A stretch of DNA of 64,000 nt from Avena insularis (lineage: Eukaryota > Streptophyta > Magnoliopsida > Poales > Poaceae), in the NCBI GenBank assembly GCA_023614405.1, contig CM042694.1:92983285-93047284 (forward strand), read 5' to 3'. Of the stretch, positions 45,636 to 58,266 are shown in pieces. Every line of letters begins with the position of its first letter. Position 1 is the stretch's first letter. The translations under genes were made by a program, and so were the position numbers. The notes beneath the pieces are model-generated. The model did not search any database, was not told where the DNA came from, and saw only the letters and a list, made by a program, of their open reading frames with translations.

Positions 45636-45649
45636 TGGCGCCGTTGCCG
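45636..45649 (+). promoter_or_regulatory. B' primer binding site
   Basis: TGGCGCCGTTGCCG, ten bases after the LTR, the tRNA-Asp type. Confidence 0.82.
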
Positions 45650-45720
45650 AGGAGACAAGGATATCTTCACAAGGATTGAACTATTCTTTAAGAAATCTAC
45701 TGGATTCTGCTGCTACCTTT

Positions 45721-47095
45721 ATGACCATTAGTTTGGGTGCTGCAACAAAGCTCCTGGATAATATGATGGTTAACTATTCTGAATGGCACACTAAAAGAGA
45801 TCCACAAGGTAATAAGGTACATTCTATTGAAGTAACCTCCTCCTTGAGTGATAAAATTGATGTTATTATGTCTATGCTTGTTAATGGGAAATCTCATATT
45901 GGTCCAAATCATGTTCCCTTAGTCTCTTTGGTTGCTCAAGAAGAGCAAGTTGATGTGACCTTTATAAGAAATAATAATTTTAGCAAAAATGCCTACAGGA
46001 ATAATTTTGGTAATAATAATTATAGGCCATATCCTCCCAACAATGGTAATGCTTATGGAAATTCCTACAACAACAATAGGAGTGCACCCTCTGAACTTGA
46101 AGTTATGCTTAAAGATTTTATTAGTAAATAAACTGCTTTCAATAAAACTATTGAGGAAAAACTCTCTAATGCTGAAAGAAACATAGAATCATTGGCTGAG
46201 GCACAATCTTCTTTGAATAAAATGGCTGCTAAACCTGAAACTATTGATAATCCCTTTGCTACTACTAATGCCATACAAGTAGAATTGATGAAAATGTTAG
46301 ATTACTAGCTGAATTGCATGCTACGTGGGAAAGAGAAGATGAAATTGCTAGAAATATTAGTGTTTCTACTATCACTACCACTAGTGTTGAAGCTAGTAAT
46401 AGCTCTACTACTTTAGATGATAATTATGATTTTGATTTTGATGGTTGCAACATCTCTGACGTAATCAAGTTCCTACAAAAGCTTGCAAAAGTCCTAATGC
46501 TAGTGCTATGAATATGGCCTTTACAAAACATATTACTGATGCTCTCATAAAAATCAAAGAAGAAAAGATGAAACATAAAGCTTCTATTCCTATGAAACAA
46601 GAAGATGGTTGGGAACCCATCATTAATATGAAAGTGAATGATTTTGATTTCAAAGCTTTATGTGATCTTGATAGTAGTGTTTCTATTATGCCTAGAAAGA
46701 TTTATGATATGCTTGATTTGCCACCTTTGGAAGATTGTTATTTGAATGTCCCACTTGATGATAATGCTAAAAAGAAACTCATGGGGAGTATTCATGATGT
46801 TCTTATTATGGTTAGCAATGCCTATGTCCCTGTTGATTTCTATGTTTTGGATGTTGAATACAATGCTTCTTGTCCTATTACTTTGGGAAGACCTTTTCTA
46901 AGAACTATTGGTGCCATTATTGATATGAAAGAAGGCACCATTAAATATCAACTCCCACTCAAGAAAGGTATAAAACACTTCCCTAAGAAGAGAAAGAAGA
47001 TTCCTTTTGCCTCTCCTATAAGAACAAAATTTGCTCTTAATGCTTGTTCATTTGAGAACAATTGTTTCCTTTCTTGCTTCTTATGCCTAACTTAA
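45721..47095 (+). pseudogene. B' gag C-terminal part and protease
   Basis: Counterpart of 21365-22711, with the first ATG at 45721. TAA near 46129 (CAA in copy 1) and one-base deletions near 46281 and 46490 break it. The protease segment from 46508 to TAA at 47093-47095 is fully open and includes DLDSSVSIMP and GRPFLRTIGAIIDM. As in copy 1, no RT follows. Confidence 0.8.
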
Positions 47096-48568
47096 AGGCG
47101 TTAAAGAAAAGTACTTATTGGGAGATAACCCAAAAGTTTTAGATGAGTCTTGGAAGTTATTACCTCTGTAATAACCGCTCCTTATCCTTTTTAATTGCTT
47201 TTTGTGCCAAGAGTAACCTCTAATGAGAGAGAAGTAATGATTGGGAAAGTTGTTGTCAAGAAACAGATATTTGGTATTCCAAGTATATTCATGTTTTTAT
47301 CTACCTTCCGAATTAAACTTTTTATGTGAAAATTAGTGATTAAAGCTGTCACGAACTTGATGGCACACTTTACTTTCTTGCATTTAATAAACTTGAACCA
47401 TTGCGTCCATCTTTGTTGCGTATATGCTTGCGCTTTATAAGTTGAAGTTAGCAGAACCATGTATCATGGGGAACGCTTTCAACATTGCACTTGTACATTG
47501 TACCCTGTTGATATCATTTTCTTTTGCTTATGGATCCTGACAGTGTGAAATAAAAGGGGAACTTGTAAGATCATGGAGTTTGTATGTGTGTTAGAGAAAT
47601 GCCTGAGCCTCTAGCCTAAGCCATGCCTAATCATGGTGGAAACTTGCAGCATAACCATAATGAGCACTCTATGAAGCATCCTCAATAAAAACCTATGCAA
47701 ATAGCAAATAAAAAGATCGCTGAGATGCTCATATACTGCTTGCCTTGTCAATTTGATTATGGGATAACTCCTGTATCATGTGCAAGGGGTACCCCGTTGG
47801 CGGTTCTCTATGATACATATGTACTTATAATGAAAAGATCTTACTTGTGACTGAAGTTGAGTAGCATGAGGTTCGGTCTTCATAAGTAAGGGGCATGAGA
47901 TTTCGGCTTATAACTTGTCAAGCATATCCTCTTAGTTGTGTCACTTTAACTTTAATCACCTAAAGATGCTTATAATAGGGGCAATGAGAGCTGAAAGCTA
48001 ATAAGTACCATAATTTTTGGAAGCTCTTTATGAAACTTGAATCTCTACTTCCTTCTATGAAGGCCTTTCTTTTACTTTTATGTTGAGTCTCCACCTTCTA
48101 TCTTTATGCACCTATTTTGAGAGCATAGTGGACATTCTTAGTTCTACGTGCATTGTCCCAAGACTTGTTGATTGATGCATAACTTTGATATTGCTTGTTC
48201 TTAAACTATTTGTATCTAGTCACCCTTATGAACTTTGAAGGTGTCCAATGCATTTATGTTTTCTACTCTATGAGGGACAAGCTGAATGCCACTATGCTAT
48301 GTTTTCTTTATGTGAAACAAACAAACGTCTTACAAAGCATTGTTATTCATGAATCTTTTGTTTGTGCCTTTTCATGTTGCAACATAGTTGCTATGTCTTA
48401 TTGTTAGAACTTTATCTTTCATGTTATGTTGAAGTACTATGATCCCACCTATCAATGTTTTACAAATACTTTGATCAAGTTTATGATGGTGCATGTCACC
48501 TCAAAATTTATTTTTTATTTTTATCACTTACCTACTCGAGGACGAGCATGAGTTAAGCTTGGGGATGT
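47096..48568. other. B' non-coding interior, with 1,214-bp deletion
   Basis: Follows copy 1 to CAGATATTT (47272) and jumps to sequence equal to 24134 onward. It retains the module shared with element A and the polypurine-like AAGCTTGGGGATGT before the 3' LTR. No gene is seen. Confidence 0.75.
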
Positions 48569-50126
48569 TGATACGTTGCTAACGTATCCATAATTTTTGA
48601 TGTTCCATGCTTGGTTTTTATCTACTTTCTTATGTTTTGTTCCACTTTGGAGTAATTTTTATACACTTTCTTGGACTAACCTATTAGCAAGATGCCACAG
48701 TGCCAGCTGCATGTTTTCTGCTGTTTTTGGTTCCAGGAAAGTCAGAAAATGAATATTCTTGGAATTGGACAGGGCAAAAGCCAAAATCAGATTTTCACCA
48801 AGGGGGACACGGAGCCAGAATACGAGATGGAGAGGGGCCAGAGGGCTGCCACACCATCTGGCCGCGTGGCTAGGCCTGGCCCGCCGTCAGGGGGTGGTGT
48901 GGCCGCCTAGGGCACCCCCTCGGCCTCCCCTTTCGCCTATAAGATGCCTCCGATACAGAAACCCTAAGTACCCGATCAAAATTCCACAAAAGAGTCTGTA
49001 GCCATCGTCATTTCCATCCCTTGATTGGGAGGGATCTGAAGCTCTTCCCGGCACCCTACCGGAGGGGAGAATTCACCCTAGAGGCCTTCTTCATCACCAT
49101 GCAAGCCTCCGGTGTGATGCGTGAGTAGTTCATCCTTGGACTACGGGTCCATGTAGTAGCTAGTTGGCTGGTTCTTCTCCTTTGTGCTATCATGTTTAGA
49201 TCTTGTGAGCTCCATTCATGATCAATATCATCTATTTGTAATCCTACATGTTGTGTTTGCGGGGATCCGATGGATATTGAGATGCTATTTCAGATTGATT
49301 ATTGATTCTATCATGTCTTTGTTATTTGTGATCTTGCATGCTTTCCATTGTTAGTAGCTATCTTGGCCAAGTAGATGCTAGTAACTCCAAGAGTTAGTAT
49401 TTATGCTCGATAGTGGGTTCATGCCTCTAGTAATCTGGGGAAGTGACAAAAATCTCTAAGGTACTAGATGTGTTGTTGCTACTAGGGAGAAAACAACTAT
49501 CCTTTGTTCTTGGAACAATCATATTGTTTACTTTACACGCAATGCATAATGCAATTATCTGTTGCTTGCAACTTAATACTGGAGCGGGTTCGGATGATAA
49601 CCGGAAGGTGGATTATTAGTCATAGATGCAGTTGGATTACGGTTTATGTATAATGTTGTAATGCCCAATTGAATCTCAAAGGAGTCAAGATCATTAGTAT
49701 ATGCATGTATGCTTTCTCGATGTTTGTCAATTGCGCCACTATAATTTGTTCACCCAACATGTCATCTATCTTAAGGAGAACCACCACTAGTGAACTATGG
49801 ACCCCGGTCCTTTCTTTTATCGTCAATCTACAACTGTTTACTGCTTTCTGTTTACTTTCTACAAGCTTTTACTTTCTTCCACACAATACGTTTAATCCAT
49901 TGTTTTCAGCAAAACCGGTGAGATTGACAACCTCACTATAAGTTGGGGGCAAAGTTTTGTTGTTGTGTTGTGCAGCATTCCAAGTTGGCAACAACACCTT
50001 GGAGGTGTATCCTTGCTCCTACTGGTTCGATAACCTTGGTTTCATAACTGAGGGAAACTTGATGTTGTGCTCATCATACCTTCCTCTTGGGGTTCCGCAA
50101 CGAGCTCGACATATCTTGGGCCATCA
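48569..50126 (+). repeat. B' 3' LTR, complete
   Basis: 1,558 bp from TGATACGTTGC to TTGGGCCATCA, uninterrupted. TATA-like GCCTATAAGATGCC at about 48936. Its first 73 bp equal the truncated fragment at 25427. Confidence 0.92.
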
Positions 50127-51320
50127 ACCACCAGGTGGTGTGGCCACCCTGGCCCACTCCCAGCATCGCCCTTTGGCGTATATAATCCCCTCGAAACCCT
50201 AAGACTCGGGGAGCGACCACAAAAAGATTCCGCCGTCTCTGCGGGGCGGAAAACTGCAGAGAGAGAAAGAGCTCTCCGGCAGGCAGAAATCTGCCTGGGA
50301 AATTCCTTCCCGGAGAGGGGAGATCGTCGCCATCAACACCATCAACAAGCTAGACTTCATCGGGATCATCATCATCTCCACCATCATCTCCACCAGCACC
50401 ATCACCATCACTCTGTACCGCTGTAACAATTGGGTTGAATCTTGCATAGTTCTTAGGGGAAACTTTCCCGGTGTTGATTAGTAGTTGAAGTTGATGCTAT
50501 TGAGTGGAACCATTGAATTATTGTTCATGTTCATATTGTTACTTATCATTATTTCATCTCTGATCTTGATCCATATGATGTCTCGTGAGTAGTTTTTTTA
50601 GTTCTTGAGGACATGGGAGAAGTCATGTTGTTAGTAGTGGAATTGTGTTGAGAAAGATTCAATGGTTTGATGATTAAGTTGTGGTGTTATTCTTCTAGTG
50701 GTGTCATGTGAATGTCGACTACATGATACTTCACCTTTATGGGCCTAGGGGAATGCATTCTGTATTTGTCTACTAATCGTGGGGTTGCCAGAGTGACAGA
50801 AACATGAACCCCCGTTAGGAAACCTTTGCATAAGGAGTGTAGGATCTCAAAGTTTAAGGCTGTGGTTAGGTTTTTATCTTAATTACTTTCTTGTAGTTGC
50901 GGATGCTTGCAAGGGGTATAATCACAAGTATGTATTAGTCCTAGGAAGGTCAGTACATTAGCACAGGTTCACCCACACAACACTTATCCAACCAAAGAAG
51001 ATTAATCAACTATATGAAGCGAAAGCACTTGACAATATTCCCATGTGTCCTCGAGAACGTTTGGTCATCCTAAGTAATACAACCGGCTTATCCTTTTCTA
51101 AAGAAAGGATTGGGCCACTCGCTGCAATTATTATCATTTTGTTTTATTTACTCGCACTTTATTTATCGCATTATCAAAAACCCCTAAAAATCCGTTTGCT
51201 AAGTATTTACAGAGAATTCCTGATCCAAGCCACTCGTCAACACCTCCTGCTCCTCATTGGGTTCGACACTCTTACTTATTGAAAATAATGTGATACACCC
51301 CCTATACTTGTGGGTCATCA
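50127..51320 (+). repeat. Element A 3' LTR, remainder, with promoter region
   Basis: Begins with ACCAC, the right duplication of B, then CAGGTGGTGTGGCC. TATATAA at 50179-50185 is the LTR TATA box. A CATCATCATC/CACCATCA low-complexity stretch at about 50330-50415 gives a spurious His-rich frame. Ends CTATACTTGTGGGTCATCA at 51320. Confidence 0.88.
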
Positions 51321-53600
51321 GCGAGCCTATCATATACATGCATAGCCTCAGAACACGAACCAAAAGGTAAAACATGAGTCATATAGTTGATATGATGCCC
51401 ATATTGATGCTCGCCTTTGAAGCTGCATCAATTCACATGATGAACTGTCTTGGTATAGTGGATCTGGTTCATGTAATCACCAAAACGACTCGAGGGATGT
51501 TGGTTTTGAGTGGGAGTTCATGTAGTAATATGATTAAAGTTGAACTTAATTTATCATAAACTAAATCAAAATGAATTTGCATAATTTGTTGTAGTCATTG
51601 GCATCCGTTTACTACCTTATGCTTAGTTATAATTGAGATAATAGAACTATAGAATTCTGGATATTTACTTTACGAACTGGTATCGTATTCTTTTAAGTGT
51701 CAATTTAAAGTTTAGAAGTCCTATTGCAAACTTTCAGCAAACTCAATTTACTCCATGAAGTTTAATAAGTAGTATTAAGTCAAGAGTAACAATTCTAGTG
51801 TTAGTATCTAAAGTATCATGTTTGCCTCCATGATCCTTGATATTCAAAAGTTGTTTTAGTATCAAGGTTATCTAGGAGCTGAAAGAATTGTCTCAGAAAC
51901 CATTATGTGTCGAAGATATTGTGATATCTGAAACAATGATTATGGTTGCAATATTATAGAGTATAATTTGGTAAAATATATGTTCTCATATTGTATGAAA
52001 ATTTGTGAAGGTTGGAGACACTAGGCATCCTAATCTCCCAAAAAGGTTTTGGGAACTTACATTATACTCGCGATTCACCCTTATAGGATATAGTAGCTTG
52101 ATCATAAAAAGTATTCATGATAAGGATGAATATAAGATGTAGGTAAATGTTTACTACACTAAAAGATTACTCAATCCGGTCCATATTATTGTTCTCAACT
52201 TTGTCTAGATATGAATGCACCTAGTCTAAATGTTTAACTAGATACATACGAATCTAGCCAAAGTTGAGAACATTAATATGGATCAGAGGGAGTACTAAAA
52301 TGGATTTTGAAAGAACGCCAAACATTTGATTATGGTGATCCACGTCAAAGTGTAAGTTCAAAGGTATTAGTATTTGACTACACACGCTTTGGACTATGTG
52401 TCATATGTATGGCACCACTGTCGATGTTGATAGATTCTTTTAAAAGAAAAAAGAAATGCTAAAAGAAATTCTATAAAATATTTGGCAGAAAAGAAAAGAC
52501 TAGAAATGTTCAGCTTAGGTATATAAATGATATACATGTTATGGCTATATTCGTTGCTTATTAAACAATTAGGATCCTGGGTATTGGATACCGAATTGGT
52601 TGGTGTGAAATGTGATACAGAACAACGTAATTCATGAACTAAAATAGCCTTCAAGATAATATGTGATGATGTTCATTGAAAACAAATAAAGTGTTATTGT
52701 GTTATTCATTGACATCAAATCTTGCCTTCAAGATTTTTTTTAATAATTATTATTTTGTTCAGGTATCATGAGAACAAAGGTTGTTCAAATGATTACCGTA
52801 TTCCATGGAAGCTGGATGAACTTCTACAAGTCTAGTTGGAGAAATCACGTCCATAGAAACTAATGCTAAAATGTCGCAGGACAAATGATTAAAAGATCAC
52901 TTACAAAGTGACATCACCATTTAAATTATATTGGAAAGAAAAGATGAAGAAATTCCATGTTGATGGATTTTTAGAGTCTTTGATTTTGATCAATTGAGGC
53001 TTGTAAGATTTTTCGGAAGATGATTGAAACTTCGTTCATAGGTCAAAGAGGAACGAATAACTAATTTATCGGACATTGTGCATGTTGATGTATATAGTAC
53101 ATTATGTGTAGCTATGTGCGGTGGATCTTTCAACTTCATATACTTTCTCCGAACATTTGAGTGAATATATGTGTATATTTACTTAGTAAAGAAGAAGTAT
53201 GAAATATTTGAAAATTGTTCAAAGACTTTCAAGATGAAGTGGAAAATCATTGTAACAAGAAAATAAAGAATTTGTGATTGGATTATAAAGGAAGATATTT
53301 GAGTTACAAGTTTAGCAAAATACCTAAGATTTGAGGAATTGTTCCATGTATTTATGTTTCCGGATAAACCATCGGAGTATGGAGTGTTTGAGAGATGAAA
53401 TCAAACCTTGTTTAACATGGCAACATCAAAGGTATCATTTATAAAACTCCATTATGTTTCATGGATTAAAGCTTTAGAGACTACCACTTTTACACTGAAA
53501 AGATGACCATCGTGATCTATTGAAACTACACCATACGGGTTATGGTTTGGGATAAAACCCAAGTTGTCTTTTCTTAAATTTTGATATGCTAGGCATAAGT
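51321..53600. other. Copia interior with no readable gene
   Basis: AT-rich, stop-dense sequence. It belongs to the copia interior by continuity with the pol remnants downstream. I could not assign domains here. It includes a MITE (52170-52292). Confidence 0.5.
52170..52292. mobile_element. Stowaway-type MITE, 123 bp
   Basis: Ends CTCAATCCGGTCC and GGATCAGAGGGAG are inverted repeats, flanked by TA (52168-52169 and 52293-52294). The interior has TTCTCAACTTTGTCTAGAT and its inverse. Confidence 0.85.
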
Positions 53601-53604
53601 AAAA

Positions 53605-55400
53605 ATGTTTAGAACCAAAATCGGATAAGCACATATTTGCAGGTTATCCCAAAGTAATAGTTGGTTATTCCTCCATAACACTGAAGACAAAAGAGTTTGT
53701 CGCTTAGAACGTCAAGTTTCTTGAGAAGGATTTTTTCACAAAAACTTAAGTGGGTGGACAATAGAACTTTGATTAGGTTGATGAACCTAAGAAACATGTG
53801 GTAAGTAGCGCATCGCAATAAAGTGTTCCGGAGGTGGCTACAATGCTGATGGCTCCTGTGATTATAAAGGTTGTGATCTCGGAGATTATAGTTGCTATTT
53901 GAACCGCGTGGGTTGGGTAAGAATTAAATAGTGAGATTTGATAAACAAGTCGTTATTGTTTTGATAATGATGAACCGAATGTATGCAAAGAAGCTATGAT
54001 GGGCGCAGGCTCCATAAAATGACTACAACTCATAAAATCTGTAATAGTTTTCATACACGAGAAATCAAGTTTTTGAACTTGGAAGATCCTCTAGAAAGGC
54101 ATAAAGCCTATTGGTTGTATTTGGATCTATAAAGAAATAGATATGAATGTTTCACATCTATGAAATAGTCGATATGTCGCAAAAGTGTTTACGACAATGT
54201 TCAAGGAGTTAACCGCGGCAAGATTTGATCTTTCATAGCGATATTTAGTGTGGACAGAATACTGTAGCAACCACTACATATGTCAATTTTGGTATATGGT
54301 AGTTGAACAAACAAAACAAAGTTCTTCTAACAAAATTGTTACCTAGGGCGTGTACATGACATAGTCCGAAGGGTTTTGTTATATCAAAGGATGCTAAAAG
54401 GGTGTGCAAACTTCAATGGTTGAAGTAAGCATAGCGGAGTTGGAATCTTCACCGTGATGAAACAGTTAAAAGGTTTAATTTCATCGGAGATGATGAAGTG
54501 GCTTGCATTTGCAAGAAATTAAGTGGGAGCGCTGAGACATATTTCTAATACATTATGTAGAGGACATATTGTTGATTGGAAATGATGTACTCCCTCCGAT
54601 CCAAAATAAGTGTCGGAGACTTAGTACAAACTTTGTAGTAAGTTAGTATAAAATGACCGATCGGAGGGAGTATCTTTTATTGACATGAGTTAAGAATTTC
54701 ATTAAAATCATATTTCGATAAAAGACTTGGGAAAAACAAGAATATTAGGCATCGATGTCTATATAGATAGATTGAGGCACTGATATGATTGTGCCACCCA
54801 TACATATATGAGATATTGAATGAGTTCAATATGGAAATGAGAAGAAAGGTTCTTGCCGTACGGAAAGGATTGAATCAAGATTCAAGTGTATCGACCCTTG
54901 GTAAGTGAAATGAGATTCAAGTGTTTTGACATTTGGTGAGTGAAATCACAATAATACATATCTAGATATGTCCTATGCTCTAAATGTTATGTGCATATAC
55001 CAGAATGATTCATAAGATGATCATTGGACGATAGTAAATATATTCTTATGAGATTTGGAAGAACTAAGAATATGTTATGTATATGTGAAAAATAGTTCAT
55101 TGTAAAGTGTTACATTGATATTAGTTTTTTCACATGATACAAATGAAATTTATATCAATTTAAACTATGGGTGGCACAATGTAATAGAAAGGAGGTTCCA
55201 TATTGGATTTGGATGAGTTCCAAAGTTAAGACATTGTGACGGATACTACAATAAAAGGCTAAGTATATGACTACTATAGTAGCAACAAAGGAGGCCATTT
55301 GAGTTAAGCAATTTGTTATCAAACTAGGCGTGGTTCACAGTGGGCTAGTACTATGAAGATATATTATATAACAAAATAATCAACATGTTTTAACCCAAAG
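53605..55400 (+). pseudogene. Copia pol remnants: integrase end, RT, RNase H
   Basis: Residual protein similarity is spread over several frames. Recognisable pieces are a GYPKVIVGY integrase-end block, KAYWLYLDL-like and SWNLHRDETVKRF RT blocks, the YVEDILLIGNDV catalytic region (usually YVDD), and an RNase H TKEAI block. It is far more decayed than the gypsy elements, consistent with being the oldest layer. Confidence 0.7.
54590..54670. mobile_element. Stowaway-type MITE, 81 bp, inside copia RT
   Basis: CTCCCTCCGATCC at the left, GATCGGAGGGAG at the right, TA duplications at 54588-54589 and 54671-54672. Inserted directly after the GNDV codons of the RT. Confidence 0.88.
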
Positions 55401-58008
55401 GAACTAAAGGTCACACCAAAGGACTAAATTTATACAATGCCATCTCATTTGAGAATGAGTGATGCGTAGAGATGCAAAGACATGCAAATACACATGGACC
55501 TGAAAGTGTCAAATCCGGAGATTATGTTTACCACTAGCAAACACGTATATATAACACTAGAAAGCCATAGGTGTTGAATGCGCAAGTTTACAAACTAGAT
55601 TATTGACTCTAGTGCAAGTGGGAGACTGAAGGGAATATGCCGGAGAAGTAACAATAAAGTGGTTATTATCTTATTCCATGTTTATCATAAATGTTTATTT
55701 CTCATACTACAATTGTGTTAATTGAAAACGTTAATACATGTGTGTATAATAAACAAATAGAGTTTCTAGTTATGTCTCTCATATAAACTAGCTCGTTGAT
55801 TAACAAGATGATCAAGGTTTCCTGATCATGGATATTGGATGTTGTTAATAACAAGGTCACAATATTGGTGGAATAATATGATGAACATTCATCTGAAGTA
55901 TAGTAATACGAGCAAAGTCATTATGTTTATATTGATATAATATCATGCGAAGTAACTTTAATCTTTAGACCATGAGATTATGTTAATTGGTAACATCAGA
56001 AGAGTACTTTGATAACATCAAACGTCACAGCTTAACGGGTGACTATAAAGGTTGGTTTGGGTACTATAGAATTGTTATGTTGAGGCTCATAGATCAAGAG
56101 TGGTATTTGTCCATCCCGATGACGAAGAGATATACTCTGGGCCCTCTCGGTGATATCATATTGACATAGTTTGCAAAAAAGAGATAAGTTCACTAGAATG
56201 TTATATCACGAAAACGAGAAAAGAGTTTTTATCGGTAACGAGATCAAACTAGGTATGGGGATACCGATGATCGAATCTTGGACATGTAATATATCGCGAG
56301 ACAAAGGGATTTAATTATGATATTAAAGATTCACACGATCATAAGAGTCATCGTTGAATATGTTAGATGTATGAATCACGATCACGAGTCAGTATGAATC
56401 TCCAGTTCTTGCTGTTGATTATTAATTGGAGAGGGGTCTCTATCATATCTGCATTATTAGTGAACCGTAGGGTGACACACTTAATGGATACTGACACTAT
56501 TTGGAGCAAATAAGATACTAGAGAAAAAATGAAAGCGCTGGAATTATTTCGATGGACACCAGAATTGTTTCGGGTGAAATTGCTGAAATTAGTTCTGTAT
56601 GTGATATCGAAATGTTGCAAAGGGTTTTATGCAAATGTTTTTTAATTAAAGTAATGAATAAAATAAAAAAAGTTTTATTAAATGAGAGAGATATTAAATT
56701 TGGTGAAAAATTTAATGCATGTGAGTGGAGAAGGTTTTATGTGAGGGGAGTTTCCACCCACATGAATGAAGAGAGAGGTGGGGGCACCACCTTGGCCGCT
56801 GTCCATGAGAGGGGCTACCCCTCCCCCCTATAAAAGGCCTCCTCGTCGTCCTCCTCCTCCTCTCACTTCACACCTCCTCGTGAAGGATCACTCTTCCCTC
56901 TAGAATATTTCCCATGGCTTTGGATTAGTGAAATACATGTTTTCAATGGCTTTTCTGTAAGGATTTGCTGCTTCCGCTGCTTTGCTGGAAGGAGAACTCA
57001 GAGGTGGTCGGGGTATCAGATGTGTGTGCGATCACGGATGCACTGCTGCTTTGCGGTGCTAGACTTCATCACGATCTTGAGATCAGCAAGTGAACAACTA
57101 TATCATCGACGAAATCAAATCTTGCTGAAAAAGCTTTTCGATCTTCGAGGGTAAGATCTCTATAGATGTATATTCACCTATTGATTGTATCTAGACTAGT
57201 TGAATGCCCGTGCGTTGCCACAGTCAACTTTTACTTTCATTTTCATATTGGCATGAAAAGATGCCTAAATATTTAACTACCTACAAAGACATATGACAAC
57301 TTTCAAATATTTAACTACCTAGAAAGAAATATGATACCTTTCGGTGCACCCGCCGTGACCTCACCCACACCTCAACTTGCCGCAAACTACCGCTTCATAT
57401 ACATGATGTTACCATACGTCCAAATATCAATATGGTAATCTTCGTCGATTACCAAAAACAAGTCATCTATGGATATTGTCAGTAAGTATATGTGCATCCA
57501 ACCCTATTTGCGATGTTACCATCTTTTGAAGAAATCAAGCAACATCTTATAATTTGCATGTTAGTTCAAAACCATGATAAATGATTTATCACGTGGATGG
57601 CACAAACAAATTTCTCATAAGTTATGCACTGGCTAATCCTTCAGAATATGGATACCAAGCAATAATATAGATTTGAGTCACTTGGCCACTTCTCTATAAT
57701 ACAAAAGTGCCAAGGAAAAAACACAAAATAGATGGCGTGCATGAGATGCTAGCTGTTGGTCATTTTTCATAGATCATACGTTTTACAAGAATATATTGTA
57801 GTATTGCTGATACTGTGATAAACATAACCGAAGAAAACTATATTGCTGCATTTGAAGTAAACACAAAAGAGAAAACAAGTACCAATCACCAGGAGTTCCC
57901 TGGTCTTCTTGAAGAGCTTGCTCCACGGCACATGCACAATCATCTTTGCAGGCAGAACCTGGCCGGCGAGACGATACAACACGTGTCGAGAACATAGCAA
58001 GTCGTGTA

Positions 58009-58264
58009 CTCCCTCCATTTACAATTATCTCATGTCTTAGGTTTAGTCAAAATCAAACTTTATAAAGTTTGACCGAGAATCTAAGAAAAAACATCAATAT
58101 CCATAACTTTCGATGCATATAATACAAAAATATAGTTTATAAAAATTATAATAGAATAGGTTTTACATTTTCTATGTTGATGATTTTTCTAGATATGTGA
58201 TCAAAGTTTGCAAAGTTTGACTTTGACTAAACTTAGGATACGAGGTAATTGTAAATAGAGGGAG
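58009..58264. mobile_element. Stowaway-type MITE, 256 bp, inside the Helitron
   Basis: Long inverted ends (CTCCCTCCATTTACAATTA at the left, TAATTGTAAATAGAGGGAG at the right, similarity extending about 40 bp) with TA at 58007-58008 and 58265-58266. Confidence 0.93.
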
Positions 58265-58266
58265 TA

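Larger units (their letters stand above)
25500..48641 (+). repeat. Tandem duplication, copy 2
   Basis: This is the second copy of the unit starting at 2273. Removing Tat2, solo LTR C and their duplicated 5-mers leaves about 8,936 bp. The shortfall against copy 1 is nearly all explained by a 1,214-bp deletion in the B interior (after 47272), a deletion of about 50 bp near 28083 and an 8-bp deletion near 25645. Copy 2 then runs on without a break into the rest of B's 3' LTR (to 50126) and the rest of A's 3' LTR (to 51320). Confidence 0.9.
29888..50126 (+). mobile_element. Element B, copy 2 (B'), two LTRs, carrying nested Tat2 and solo LTR C
   Basis: The 5' LTR is in three pieces (29888-30140, 42774-42817, 44391-45625). 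The interior is 45626-48568 and the 3' LTR 48569-50126. Flanks are GCCAC (29883-29887) and ACCAC (50127-50131), a 5-bp duplication with one substitution. The interior has lost 1,214 bp relative to copy 1. Confidence 0.88.
1..51320 (+). mobile_element. Athila-type Ty3/gypsy LTR retrotransposon A (5' end outside window)
   Basis: The element is read on the + strand as protease, reverse transcriptase, RNase H, integrase, a long 3' non-coding region, a polypurine tract and a 3' LTR. The RT block [12 protein letters not shown] followed by [10 protein letters not shown] is the form I know from the Athila lineage; that assignment is from family knowledge. Its parts are 1-3011, 16008-19713, 25500-29887 and 50127-51320. 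The rest of the span is Tat1, element B (twice), Tat2 and solo LTR C. The gag, primer binding site and 5' LTR lie before position 1. The right end at 51320 reads GGGTCATCA, which mirrors the LTR start TGATACG. The insertion duplication cannot be tested because the left end is missing. Confidence 0.85.

Noticed and set aside
19714..50126. Two independent insertions of element B into two A elements
   Set aside because: Both copies have the same breakpoint in A's LTR and share decay such as DLDSS, and copy 1 lacks a complete 3' LTR exactly at the junction. Duplication is simpler.
50067..50426. His-rich frame ending in HHLHHHLHQHHHHH-type sequence
   Set aside because: It crosses the B' LTR / A LTR border and comes from a CATCAT/CACCAT low-complexity stretch in the LTR.
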